In this document: piece by piece, positions 1 to 7,053 of the stretch
Position numbering within the stretch: position 1 is the stretch's first letter
Layout of the letters: every line of letters begins with the position of its first letter
Origin: Nitrososphaerales archaeon
GTDB lineage: Archaea > Thermoproteota > Nitrososphaeria > Nitrososphaerales > Gagatemarchaeaceae
Direction of reading: 5' to 3'
Assembly: GCA_030044375.1 (NCBI GenBank)
Contig: JASHVX010000100.1
Coordinates: 1-20,797 of the forward strand
DNA: 20,797 bases
Program-made: the position numbers and the translations under genes
Notes under the pieces: model-generated
The model's input: the letters and a program-made list of their open reading frames with translations, nothing else
The model's database searches: none
What the model was told of the DNA's origin: nothing

Positions 1-194
1 GTGATTCTGTTCAGTTTTCATGAGGCCAGGCCCCCCGCGGCATCTAATTAGCGAGTGGTAAGCGAATGCCGTTGTTTACTTACCAGTCACTTATTTCATT
101 TATAGAATGGCCACAGCTAAGGTAACTATTGGTCGCGCGCCGGAACTACGGCGCCGACGTGAGGGTCGTAAAGCCGACTTTCGCGAGGGCGAAT
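1..194. other. Intergenic region at the left edge, with inverted repeats
   Basis: No convincing complete gene lies here. TGGTAAG at 56-62 and CTTACCA at 79-85 form a perfect 7-bp inverted repeat with a 16-bp spacer, which resembles a two-turn operator. On the minus strand a TATA-like CTATAAATG lies at about 97-105. Further along that strand an ATG at 21-19 opens a frame (MKTEQNH) that runs off the window edge, so the start of a leftward gene is possible but unproven. GCGCCG at 137-142 and CGGCGC at 149-154 form a 6-bp hairpin just past the stop of the PhoU-like gene. It has no T-run and may or may not help end that transcript. Confidence 0.35.
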
Positions 195-1262
195 TCAGGC
201 GTGCACGACCTGCGCGACAGCTCGTTCCTGCTCTTGTAGCGTTCTCTCAACTGTCATGTCCAAGACCACCTCTGCGACCTCCCTTGCGTACTCCGCCACC
301 CGGCGTACCGAGTCCATCATCGAGTGCAGGGTGTAGTAGTCTTGGCCGTCCTTTATGTCAAGCAGCTTGGTCGCCTCGGTGATTCGGTCGACGAGAGCCC
401 GGGATCTCTCGATGGTCAAGTCCGCCCCTCTGTGGTCCCTCTTGAATAGGGAGAGCAGGGCCTCATTTACAAGGGAGCGCGCGCTCTCACAGAGAGCTGC
501 GAGCTTGGCCGTCGTCTCGACCTCCATGGGCCTGTGCAGACTGCCAATGGCCGACGAGAGGCTCGCCGAGTGCGACGCTATCCTCTCCAGCATTCTCGCC
601 ACGAGGATATACCCGAGCGTATCACGGTTCTCAAGTCGCAGATCGGGAAGGACTCCCTGGTTGAGAGAGAGGTTGAGTTGCCTTATGACGTATAGACAGA
701 ATCGCCCCACCTCGTCCTCCCTGTCCAACGTCGCGTCAGCCAGCGTCATGTCACCGCTCTCAAGGGTCTGCACCGAGTCCTTCAGTAGAGAGTCTGCTAT
801 GAGCAGCATCTTCTTCAGCGCCCCTTCGACACTCAACTCGGAATACCCGAGGAGCACATGAATCGAGAGTCTATCTCGTGACTCGGCGACCCCTTCGGTT
901 CCGATGAAGTGCCTTCTGACCATCTCTTTGAGTGAGAGTCTCTTTGCCGGACTCAGATAGCCCTTCGACCCTTCGATGAGAATCCGGCTGTAGCCTAGGA
1001 CGTAGAGAGAGACTATCTTCCTGAAAATTGTCTCAGACCTGTCGTCTCCGTCGACCGCAATGAGTGCCTCCGGACCGCTGCCTTGGAACTCGTCAGGCTG
1101 GGCGCTCACCAAGAGCGACCGGGAGTTCAGCCTTGTCATCGTGACGACCGACCCTCGTTCCATCCCCATCTCGCGAATCCACTTCTTCGGAAGAGCCACC
1201 ATGCACGAAGACTTGCCTGAAATCTGCACCTTTCTCCTCTCCTTCTCCTGTTTGACCAACAT
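195..1262 (-). CDS. AbrB-PhoU domain phosphate uptake regulator
   Basis: A 355-aa cytoplasmic protein. Residues of about 8-55 look like a SpoVT/AbrB swapped-hairpin DNA-binding domain (VQISGKSSCMVALPKKWI, then GSVVTMTRLNSRSLLV). The rest is helical and matches the general pattern of two PhoU repeats (for example the acidic DREDEVGRFCLYVIRQLN segment). PhoU proteins signal phosphate status to Pst transporters, and archaeal AbrB-PhoU fusions are generally thought to regulate transcription. That fits pstCAB about 2.5 kb away, although the two are on opposite strands and separated by the NAD salvage genes. The start is ATG. A TATA-like GGTATTTAGAC lies about 44 bp upstream, implying a short leader. 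The family is clear; the DNA target and direction of control are inferred. Confidence 0.85.
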   Translation of the reverse strand: MLVKQEKERRKVQISGKSSCMVALPKKWIREMGMERGSVVTMTRLNSRSLLVSAQPDEFQGSGPEALIAVDGDDRSETIFRKIVSLYVLGYSRILIEGSKGYLSPAKRLSLKEMVRRHFIGTEGVAESRDRLSIHVLLGYSELSVEGALKKMLLIADSLLKDSVQTLESGDMTLADATLDREDEVGRFCLYVIRQLNLSLNQGVLPDLRLENRDTLGYILVARMLERIASHSASLSSAIGSLHRPMEVETTAKLAALCESARSLVNEALLSLFKRDHRGADLTIERSRALVDRITEATKLLDIKDGQDYYTLHSMMDSVRRVAEYAREVAEVVLDMTVERTLQEQERAVAQVVHA

Positions 1263-1298
1263 GGAAGATACCTACCGGACAGTACATCTCCAAGGATT

Positions 1299-1312
1299 CC
1301 GTCTAAATACCA
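1299..1312 (-). promoter_or_regulatory. Putative TATA box for the PhoU-like gene
   Basis: On the minus strand the segment reads TTGGTATTTAGACG, an A/T-rich archaeal TATA-type element centred about 44 bp upstream of the ATG at 1262. Transcription would start near 1280 and leave a leader of roughly 18 nt. A second A/T-rich stretch (AAAGTAAAATATGATG) lies further upstream at about 1332-1352 and could be an alternative. Confidence 0.4.
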
Positions 1313-1456
1313 ATCCGACAGGGAAACTAACGTCATCATATTTTACTTTCTACACAATACAACATAGCGAGCGCTGACGGGTGACGATGTGAGTTGAGAC
1401 GGCGGAAGGCCCGCGACCATCCAGCCGTCGTCCTGAGTGATAGGTCTTGGACTATG

Positions 1457-1546
1457 TGGACCGGGGGGGAATTGAACCCCCGACCTTGGGACCATAAGGT
1501 TCTCCCGCGTGCGAGGCGGGCGTTCGTACCGCTGAACTACCGGCCC
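1457..1546 (-). tRNA. tRNA-Ala (anticodon CGC) with a 17-nt insertion in the variable region
   Basis: On the minus strand the acceptor stem GGGCCGG (1546-1540) pairs with CCGGUCC (1464-1458), including the G3:U70 wobble that marks alanine tRNAs; the discriminator base is A (1457). The D stem is GUUC/GAAC. The anticodon stem CCCGC/GCGGG encloses CUCGCAC, anticodon CGC at 1513-1511. The T arm is GGGGG-UUCAAUU-CCCCC. CCA is not encoded. The region between anticodon stem and T stem is 22 nt, not the usual 5, which I read as a mature AGGUC plus a 17-nt insertion, probably a non-canonical archaeal intron. Relative to usual alanine tRNAs the D loop has an extra C just before the 3' D-stem strand. 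A TATA-like ACTTATACG lies about 27 bp upstream. Confidence 0.9.
1486..1502 (-). other. Putative non-canonical tRNA intron in the variable loop
   Basis: The extra 17 nt in tRNA-Ala read GAACCUUAUGGUCCCAA on the minus strand. A bulge-helix-bulge-like fold is possible: GGGA (1506-1503, the end of the anticodon stem plus the first variable base) pairs with UCCC (1491-1488), with 3-nt bulges GAA and AAG on either side and a short CC/GG inner helix. The exact cut sites are uncertain by one or two nucleotides. A competing hairpin, ACCUU/AAGGU, would instead look like a long variable arm, but alanine tRNAs do not have one. Confidence 0.6.
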
Positions 1547-1566
1547 TAACCGTCCGGCATGCGCTG

Positions 1567-1579
1567 CGCGTATAAGTGT
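1567..1579. promoter_or_regulatory. TATA box in the divergent gap between tRNA-Ala and pncB
   Basis: The plus strand reads GCGCGTATAAGTG. TATAAG at 1571-1576 is centred about 27 bp upstream of the tRNA 5' end on the minus strand, the normal archaeal spacing. Read on the plus strand it could also drive pncB with a leader of about 45 nt. Only the tRNA assignment is well supported by distance. Confidence 0.5.
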
Positions 1580-1642
1580 TCCCGGGTGGCACGCCACAGT
1601 TGAGAGAAACGCTTTTCCAACGCGTGGTGAAGCAAGAGCTCG

Positions 1643-2860
1643 ATGCACCAGACCGACCTCGGGGACCGGCTCTTTTGGTTGGCTAATGAGAAGGAAATAA
1701 GAAACGCAGAGACGACTGACTCGTACTTCCTTAACACGAAGAGGATCCTGCAGAGGAAGGGAGTCGGTGCGCGCGTTGCCATCGAAATCTATGCACGGGA
1801 CGTCCCTTACACCGACAACTGGGGGATTGTGACCGGGGTCTACGAGGTCGCCAAACTCCTGGAGGGCCTGCCCGTCGACGTTTGGGCGTTTGATGAAGGA
1901 GAGGTGTTCGTCGCCGACGGGTCCAAGGCGATCTATGAGCCTCTCCTGGTGATAGAAGGGAGATACGTGGACTTCGCAGAGTACGAGAACCCGATACTGG
2001 GCCTTCTCTCTTCGTCTACAAGCGTGTCGACGAAGGCTGCGAAGATGCGCCTCGCCGCGGAGTCCAAGATTTTGCTGAGCTTCGGCACCCGCCGTGTCCA
2101 CCCCGCCCTTGCTGCGCTCGTAGAGAGGGCCTGCTATCTCTCCGGCTTTGATGGCATATCGAACGTCCTTGCTGCGCGGTTGCTCAAACTGGAACCGTCA
2201 GGCACCATGCCGCACTCTCTCATCCAAGTCATCGGCAGCCAAGAGAAGGCGTGGCTCTTCTTCGACGAAACGGTCCCCAAGGCAACTCCTCGCATCGCCC
2301 TGGTCGATACATTCTGGGACGAGAAGGCCGAGGCGATCAGAGCCTTCGAAGTTCTTGGCTCTCGACTCTGGGGGGTAAGGCTGGACACCCCGGCGTCTCG
2401 CAGGGGCGACCTCCTGAAGATTGTCGAGGAGGTCAGATGGGAGCTCGACATAAGGGGCGGCAGGGCTGTAAGGATCATAGTCTCCGGCCGCTTGGACGAG
2501 GAGTCCATAGCGAAGCTCAACCCGATGGTCGACGGTTACGGTATAGGAACCGCAGTGGCGTATCCCCCGTTGGTGGACCTCAGCGCAAAGATAGTAGAGG
2601 TGACAGACGGTTCGAAGAAAGAGTTCAGAGCCAAGAGAGGAGGGCTTGGCGGCCGCAAGGCCGTCTACCGGTCTCCCGGCTTCAATGACCTTGTGACTCT
2701 AGACACCCCCAAGCCGCGTCTACCCATGCCCCTCCTCAAACCTCTTCTGAAGGACGGAAAGATAGTCAGAGAATTCGAGAGCGTCGAAAAGATTCGTGCC
2801 AGAGTGAGGAGCCGTTTGGACGAGTTGAAGTCGGCTCAGCCTGTCCTCTCTTGGAAATGA
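1643..2860 (+). CDS. pncB: Nicotinate phosphoribosyltransferase
   Basis: This 405-aa cytosolic enzyme converts nicotinate and PRPP to nicotinate mononucleotide, the entry step of the Preiss-Handler NAD salvage pathway. The NAPRTase fold is recognisable from the N-terminal TDSYF segment (residues 26-30), the family's FGTRRVHP motif at 147-154, and C-terminal barrel segments such as GVRLDTP, IIVSGRLDEESI and VDGYGIGTA that bind the nucleotide phosphate. The length is normal for archaeal members. The start is ATG, with GGTGA about 15 bp upstream. The stop overlaps the ATG of pncA (ATGA), so the two genes form an operon that makes nicotinate and then uses it. Confidence 0.93.
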   Translation: MHQTDLGDRLFWLANEKEIRNAETTDSYFLNTKRILQRKGVGARVAIEIYARDVPYTDNWGIVTGVYEVAKLLEGLPVDVWAFDEGEVFVADGSKAIYEPLLVIEGRYVDFAEYENPILGLLSSSTSVSTKAAKMRLAAESKILLSFGTRRVHPALAALVERACYLSGFDGISNVLAARLLKLEPSGTMPHSLIQVIGSQEKAWLFFDETVPKATPRIALVDTFWDEKAEAIRAFEVLGSRLWGVRLDTPASRRGDLLKIVEEVRWELDIRGGRAVRIIVSGRLDEESIAKLNPMVDGYGIGTAVAYPPLVDLSAKIVEVTDGSKKEFRAKRGGLGGRKAVYRSPGFNDLVTLDTPKPRLPMPLLKPLLKDGKIVREFESVEKIRARVRSRLDELKSAQPVLSWK

Positions 2861-3441
2861 GAGCCAAAGATGCGCTTGTCGTCGTCGACGTGCAAAGTGA
2901 CTTCCTTCCCGGCGGTGCGATAGCTGTCAGGGGCGGGCGTCAGATTGTCCCGAGACTCAACGCTGTCATAGAGGCCTTCGCTAAGGATTCGCGCGCCGTG
3001 TTCTTCACGAGAGACTGGCATCCGCCTGACCATGTGTCCTTCGAGGGCAACGGAGGCATGTGGCCACGACACTGTGTAAGGGACACACCAGGAGCAGAGT
3101 TCGACTCCGAACTGCGGATTCCGGAAACGGCCACTGTCATCAGCAAGGGCACCGAGCCGCGTTTGGAGGCGTACTCAGCCTTCAGCGGGACTGGACTTGA
3201 GAAAGTCCTGTCAGACTCGGGAGTCGCCAGAGTCATCTTGGGCGGACTCGCGACAGAATACTGCGTGAAGGAAACCGCCGTCGATGCGTTGCGGTTTGGA
3301 TTCGCGGTCGTGGTGCTCAAAGACTGTGTGATGGGAGTCGAACACGAGCGCGGCGACTCTGAGAGAGCGCTCGAGGAGATCATCTCCAGGGGAGGACGAC
3401 TGATCACCTCGGTCGACTTCCTGAGTGAAACAGCATCGTAA
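2857..3441 (+). CDS. pncA: Nicotinamidase (isochorismatase-like hydrolase)
   Basis: A 194-aa enzyme that hydrolyses nicotinamide to nicotinate and ammonia, supplying the substrate of the preceding pncB. The catalytic triad of the family is visible as D11 (VVVDVQSDF), K97 (ISKGTEP) and C136 (LATEYCVKET). Metal ligands typical of nicotinamidases are present as D53, H55 and H59 in TRDWHPPDHVSF. These residues, and the partner gene, favour nicotinamidase over other isochorismatase-like hydrolases. I chose the ATG at 2857, which overlaps the pncB stop; a TTG two codons upstream (2851) is possible. A 6-bp hairpin follows about 55 bp after the stop. Confidence 0.92.
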   Translation: MRAKDALVVVDVQSDFLPGGAIAVRGGRQIVPRLNAVIEAFAKDSRAVFFTRDWHPPDHVSFEGNGGMWPRHCVRDTPGAEFDSELRIPETATVISKGTEPRLEAYSAFSGTGLEKVLSDSGVARVILGGLATEYCVKETAVDALRFGFAVVVLKDCVMGVEHERGDSERALEEIISRGGRLITSVDFLSETAS

Positions 3442-3817
3442 CGTACGAGGGCGCTCCTCGAGAGTGGCTGGACGCGCAGCAATAGGGTCATCATCCTGGT
3501 CTGAGTGACCAGTCCTGTTCGCCCGTCGTAGCACGCTGCGTGCCAGACCGAACATGAACGCTGCCTTTGAATATTTATCGATTCATAGCTGAGCGGGTCG
3601 GAAGACTAGCGTCAACCGGCGGTACCTGGTCACCGCATACATATACTTACAATAGTAATACATATGTCTCTATTAGAGCAATAGACTCAATCGGTTACCA
3701 ATAAATCAATTGCTCCTCAGCATCGCAGCCGTGCGGACTGCCAACGTCTATCCGTCTGAAGGACGGAGAGGACTCGCGCTCCCTGTCCGGAAGTCAGCCG
3801 GGACGGACTAGAGACCT
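3442..3817. other. 376-bp non-coding region between pncA and pstC
   Basis: I see no credible gene. From left to right it holds: a hairpin, CTGGTC (3496-3501) with GACCAG (3507-3512), plausibly the 3' end of the pncBA transcript; a small GCACG/CGTGC hairpin (3531-3543); a TATA-like GAATATTTATCG near 3569-3580; a GCGGT/ACCGC repeat (3619-3623, 3632-3636); an A/T-rich block of about 75 bp (3637-3713) with direct and inverted repeats; and a GC-rich pst leader with alternative hairpins (3734-3808). The A/T-rich block is sharply different in composition from its surroundings and most likely holds the pst promoter and operators. Confidence 0.6.
3637..3715 (+). promoter_or_regulatory. Candidate pst promoter/operator with spaced repeats
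   Basis: ATACATAT occurs at 3637-3644 and again at 3658-3665, exactly 21 bp apart, i.e. on the same face of the helix. It is followed by an 11-bp palindrome CTCTATTAGAG (3668-3678) and a perfect 7-bp inverted repeat, GAGCAAT (3676-3682) with ATTGCTC (3709-3715). A TATA-like CCAATAAATCAA at about 3699-3710 would place the transcript start near 3730-3735, giving pstC a leader of about 85 nt. Binding by the AbrB-PhoU regulator is an attractive guess but is not shown by the sequence. Confidence 0.45.
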
Positions 3818-4747
3818 TTGGCTCGCAAGTTCAGCAAGGTCGACTCCATCTTTAGGTTCCTAGTCCTGGCTGTGGCATCTGCGATTGTCGTCCTCACAGT
3901 CATTTACTTCTACGTTCTGATCAAAGACTCGGCCGTCACCCTGAGGACTGGGCTGGCGTTCATCACCGGTTCGACATGGAACGAGGAGAAGGGCATCTTC
4001 GAGGTCCTTCCAGAGTTGTACGGGAGCGTCGTCACGTCGGCGATTGCGCTCCTCCTTGGCGTGCCCGTCAGCATAGGCGTAGCCATATTCCTCTCTGAGC
4101 AGTGCCCTCGACGACTGCGCTTCCCAATATCGTTTCTTGTCGAGATGCTCGCCGCGGTTCCGAGCGTCGTCTACGGTCTGTGGGGGCTGATTGTGCTCTC
4201 GCCGCTCCTCGAATACAAGGTCTACCCCGTCGCCCAGTCCTATCTAGGGTTCCTGCCAATTTTCAGGGGCAGAATCTTTGGCTTGAACTTCATGACGGCA
4301 GGTATCGTCCTCGCCATAATGATGATACCGATTGTCGCGTCGATTTCCAAGGATGCGCTGATGGCTGTTCCTGACTCGCAAAGAGAAGCGAGCTACGCGC
4401 TTGGAGCCACGCGTTCGGAGGCGGTGAGGATGTCCGTGCTCAAGTATGCCCGGCCCGGCATAATCGCGTCTGTTTTCATAGGATTCGGCAGGGCTTTCGG
4501 CGAGACCATGGCGGTGACGATGCTCATCGGGGGCGCGCCTGACATCCCGAAGTCTCTGTTCTACCCAGGACAGACTCTCGCGAGCCTGATAGCCACCTCA
4601 TATGCGGACGCGCTCACTCCGGCCTACCGGTCCGCCGTCATAGAAGCCGGCCTTGTTTTGCTGCTTGTCTCATTCCTGGCAAATGTCGCGGCTAGGACGT
4701 GGATTGTGCGGGTGACCAAGGGTCGGGAGGCTGCGTCATTCGCATGA
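3818..4747 (+). CDS. pstC: Phosphate ABC transporter permease PstC
   Basis: A 309-aa inner subunit of the high-affinity phosphate importer, forming the membrane channel with PstA. A first membrane segment spans residues of about 11-33, followed by a permease core of about five more helices. The cytoplasmic coupling loop that contacts PstB (EAA-type) is visible around 189-206 (REASYALGATRSEAV), and RAFGETMAV at 225-233 is the usual PstC/PstA sequence after it. The start is TTG with only a weak ribosome binding site. The next gene overlaps at ATGA. No pstS lies upstream, where it usually stands; that stretch is non-coding. Confidence 0.93.
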   Translation: MARKFSKVDSIFRFLVLAVASAIVVLTVIYFYVLIKDSAVTLRTGLAFITGSTWNEEKGIFEVLPELYGSVVTSAIALLLGVPVSIGVAIFLSEQCPRRLRFPISFLVEMLAAVPSVVYGLWGLIVLSPLLEYKVYPVAQSYLGFLPIFRGRIFGLNFMTAGIVLAIMMIPIVASISKDALMAVPDSQREASYALGATRSEAVRMSVLKYARPGIIASVFIGFGRAFGETMAVTMLIGGAPDIPKSLFYPGQTLASLIATSYADALTPAYRSAVIEAGLVLLLVSFLANVAARTWIVRVTKGREAASFA

Positions 4748-5592
4748 AGGCTACGAGGAGGATTGTGGACAAGGTCCTGCTTTCGCTGACCACGGTGGCA
4801 GTCATAATTGCGATAGTGCCCCTGGTTGCGATCATCTTCTACGTCACCGTCAAGGGGATATCCGCAATCAGCATAGGCTTCTTCACTGAGCTGCCTCCGC
4901 TCCCTGCGTCCAAGCTTCAACCGTCGCCGCCCGGAGGCCTCGGCAACGCCGTGCAGGGGACACTGATTCTCGTGGGACTGGCCTCGGCCATAGGGGTACC
5001 TGTTGGGGTTCTGTCAGGCGTGTACATCTCTGAATATGGTCGCAACGCGTATGGGAATGCGATCAGATTTCTGGGAGACACGTTGGTCGGCATTCCTTCA
5101 GTCGTGACGGGGCTCCTTTTCTTCGGGCTGATTGTGCTCACGTTCAGGAGTTATTCTGTCATCGCAGGCTCGATCGCCCTTGGGACGCTGATGATCCCCA
5201 TAGTGTCAAACACGACGGCGGCGGCCCTGCAGGCCGTCCCCAACTCCTTGCGGGAGGCCTCCTCGGCTCTCGGAGTGAGGAAGTGGAGGACATCACTTCT
5301 AATCATCTCGCATGCGCAGTCCTCGATAGCAACGGGCTGTCTCCTCGCTGTCGCACGCATCGCGGGCGAAACCGCCCCGGTTCTCCTCACCGCTGGTGCT
5401 AGCAACTACTGGTACTCCGGACTTGGGGCCCCAATCGCCTCGCTCACATACTACATCTACAACTATGCCGTGTCAGGGACCTCGAATTGGGTGAATCTGG
5501 CGTGGGCTGGCGCACTTGTCCTCATGGTCGTCGTCATGGGGATCAATCTGGTGGTAAGGCTAGTGACGAGGAAGAAGTACACCTATGGTTGA
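4744..5592 (+). CDS. pstA: Phosphate ABC transporter permease PstA
   Basis: A 282-aa membrane permease, partner of PstC. The first transmembrane helix covers residues of about 12-35. The coupling loop at 168-186 includes [15 protein letters not shown], and [15 protein letters not shown] follows, typical of PstA. I placed the start at the ATG at 4744, which overlaps the pstC stop. The frame is open further upstream (an in-frame start at 4699), but that extension would lie deep inside pstC and adds nothing PstA-like. The stop overlaps the start of pstB, so the three genes are translationally coupled. Confidence 0.93.
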   Translation: MKATRRIVDKVLLSLTTVAVIIAIVPLVAIIFYVTVKGISAISIGFFTELPPLPASKLQPSPPGGLGNAVQGTLILVGLASAIGVPVGVLSGVYISEYGRNAYGNAIRFLGDTLVGIPSVVTGLLFFGLIVLTFRSYSVIAGSIALGTLMIPIVSNTTAAALQAVPNSLREASSALGVRKWRTSLLIISHAQSSIATGCLLAVARIAGETAPVLLTAGASNYWYSGLGAPIASLTYYIYNYAVSGTSNWVNLAWAGALVLMVVVMGINLVVRLVTRKKYTYG

Positions 5593-6403
5593 AGTACTTG
5601 ACGCTGCGAGCAAGGATGCGCGGGTCGGGAGCATGTCGGCCTCAAATGAAGCTAAGATGAATGCTGTCTCCTTGAACGCGTGGTACGGCGCGAAGCAAGC
5701 GCTGTTCAACGTCAGTCTCGACTTTGTGCCCAACAAGGTCACTGCGATGATAGGTCCCTCTGGATGCGGCAAGTCGACCCTGATTCGGTGCCTGAACAGG
5801 ATGCATGAATTGGTCCCGAACACGCGGATAACGGGCAAGGTGCTGCTCGACGATCAAGACATCTACTCCCAGGGTTCTGACCCTGCCGACGTCAGACGCA
5901 GAGTGGGAATGGTGTTCCAGAAGCCGAACCCGTTCCCAACGATGTCAATCACCGACAACGTCGTGGCAGGCTTGAAGTTGTCAGGCGTCAGAGACAAGAA
6001 GAGGCTCACCGAGGTGGCCCGGAACATGCTCGAGCGGGTCTACCTCTGGGAAGAGGTGAAGGACGACCTGAAGAGGTCCGGCGCGAGCCTATCTGGAGGC
6101 CAACAACAAAGGCTCTGCATAGCGAGGGCGCTGGCTGTCGAGCCAGAGGTCATATTGATGGACGAACCGTGCTCAGCGCTCGACCCCATCGCGACAGCCA
6201 AGATTGAAGAGCTGATAGCATCGCTTAAGGAAATCTATACGGTCATCATCGTTACGCACAACATGCAACAGGCGGCGAGGGTGGCAGACTACACCGCATT
6301 CATGTACCTGGGCGAACTGGTCGAGTATGGCGAGACGAGCCAAGTCTTCGAAAGCCCCAAGCAGCCACTGACTGAGCGATATGTGACTGGCAAGTTCGGA
6401 TAG
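5585..6403 (+). CDS. pstB: Phosphate ABC transporter ATP-binding protein PstB
   Basis: A 272-aa ATPase that powers phosphate import through PstCA. All ABC motifs are intact: Walker [10 protein letters not shown] (57-65), Q-loop region FQKPNPFP (111-118), signature LSGGQQQR (169-176), Walker B VILMDEP (189-195) and the switch histidine in VTHN (H225). The [10 protein letters not shown] sequence is characteristic of PstB among ABC ATPases. The first 25 or so residues before the ATPase domain are extra and low in conservation; a start at a later ATG, such as residue 17 or 25, cannot be excluded. The assigned ATG overlaps the end of pstA by 8 bp. A weak hairpin (AAGAC/GTCTT, 6414-6427) follows the stop. 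Confidence 0.95.
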   Translation: MVEVLDAASKDARVGSMSASNEAKMNAVSLNAWYGAKQALFNVSLDFVPNKVTAMIGPSGCGKSTLIRCLNRMHELVPNTRITGKVLLDDQDIYSQGSDPADVRRRVGMVFQKPNPFPTMSITDNVVAGLKLSGVRDKKRLTEVARNMLERVYLWEEVKDDLKRSGASLSGGQQQRLCIARALAVEPEVILMDEPCSALDPIATAKIEELIASLKEIYTVIIVTHNMQQAARVADYTAFMYLGELVEYGETSQVFESPKQPLTERYVTGKFG

Positions 6404-6439
6404 ACTGCACCGAAAGACGTCAGTCTTCACAGGATAATC

Positions 6440-6456
6440 ACCAGAAGTCTTATCAC
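6440..6456 (+). promoter_or_regulatory. Putative TATA box upstream of the four-cysteine protein
   Basis: ACCAGAAGTCTTATCAC contains a weak TATA-type element (CTTATCA) centred about 36 bp upstream of the TTG at 6486, which suggests separate transcription from pstB. The match is modest. Confidence 0.3.
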
Positions 6457-6485
6457 GGCTTTGCGCGCTCGGGGGATAGTCCCGT

Positions 6486-6929
6486 TTGACCGAGGAAGAG
6501 ACCGAGTTCGTAAGCTGGTGGAAGGCACTGGCCGAGGATCCTGAGTACTACACCAACACCGAGGCGGGTCAGAAGGAGCTAGCCGAGATGATCCGCAAGG
6601 AGTCCGAGCGCCTCCTTGAGGAGATTGGCAGGTCGGTCAAGAGGACGAAGGAGGTCGTCTGGCTGTCGCGCTTCTGCAGGTCGTGCCAGAGCTTCAGGGA
6701 GGACGGGCGAAGGATGAGCTGCGACCGGTGGAAGGTCAGGATCGTCAAGCCTTTCCATGGCAGCCCCATCTGGACCAGCACGCCGTCCAGGAGAGGCGAC
6801 GGAGAGAAGGAGCGCATAGTGGAGGGGATAGACTGGGACACGAAGTGGAAGGAGATATCGGAGAAGGTCGTTGAGATGTCGGTTGAGATGGTCAACGGAG
6901 GCTACCCGTACTTCTGCTACAAGGGGTAG
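6486..6929 (+). CDS. Conserved-looking hypothetical protein with four cysteines
   Basis: A 147-aa soluble protein I do not recognise. The N-terminal half is acidic and helical (residues 1-58, with WW at 11-12). The middle has C64-x2-C67 (FCRSCQSF) and C79 (MSCDRWK), and the last cysteine is C144 in a C-terminal YPYFCYKG tail. Four cysteines in this CxxC...C...C arrangement could bind zinc or an iron-sulfur cluster, but no family motif tells which. There is no signal peptide or membrane segment. Start is TTG. GC content and codon use look like the neighbours, and the frame is clean, so I take it as real. It stands alone between pstB and a small zinc-ribbon gene on the same strand. Confidence 0.75.
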   Translation: MTEEETEFVSWWKALAEDPEYYTNTEAGQKELAEMIRKESERLLEEIGRSVKRTKEVVWLSRFCRSCQSFREDGRRMSCDRWKVRIVKPFHGSPIWTSTPSRRGDGEKERIVEGIDWDTKWKEISEKVVEMSVEMVNGGYPYFCYKG

Positions 6930-6993
6930 GAAGGCGTCGAGCCGGCGGCAAACCCCTCAATCCGGTGTTCTACTGCCGATGGTAGGACTTCGC

Positions 6994-7010
6994 GATATGC
7001 TCTTTAATGA
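6994..7010 (+). promoter_or_regulatory. Putative TATA box upstream of the zinc-ribbon gene
   Basis: GATATGCTCTTTAATGA is an A/T-rich element about 50 bp before the ATG at 7054. It would give a leader of about 25 nt containing the GGAG ribosome binding site at 7044-7047. Confidence 0.35.
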
Positions 7011-7053
7011 GGGATGCCGAATGGAGCTTCATGGTCGGGTGTAGGAGACAGGT

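Noticed and set aside
107..382. Plus-strand open frame starting near the left edge
   Set aside because: Most of it is antisense to the PhoU-like gene. The translation is rich in arginine and proline without any recognisable motif.
1381..1456. Possible C/D box small RNA downstream of the tRNA
   Set aside because: There are CTGA and GTGATA-like strings, but no proper C box RTGATGA with paired D box at the right spacing. A GACGGC/GCCGTC repeat (1398-1403, 1424-1429) is too weak to build on.
1457..1546. tRNA read as a class II (Leu or Ser) tRNA because of the long variable region
   Set aside because: The anticodon is CGC and the acceptor stem has G3:U70, both alanine features; an inserted intron explains the extra length better.
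1343..2101. 252-aa minus-strand open frame
   Set aside because: It runs through the tRNA gene and the 5' half of pncB, both firmly identified, and has no family resemblance.
3664..3684. Six-codon frame in the pst upstream region as a regulatory upstream peptide
   Set aside because: It lies upstream of the likely transcript start and coincides with palindromic operator-like DNA; too short to support.
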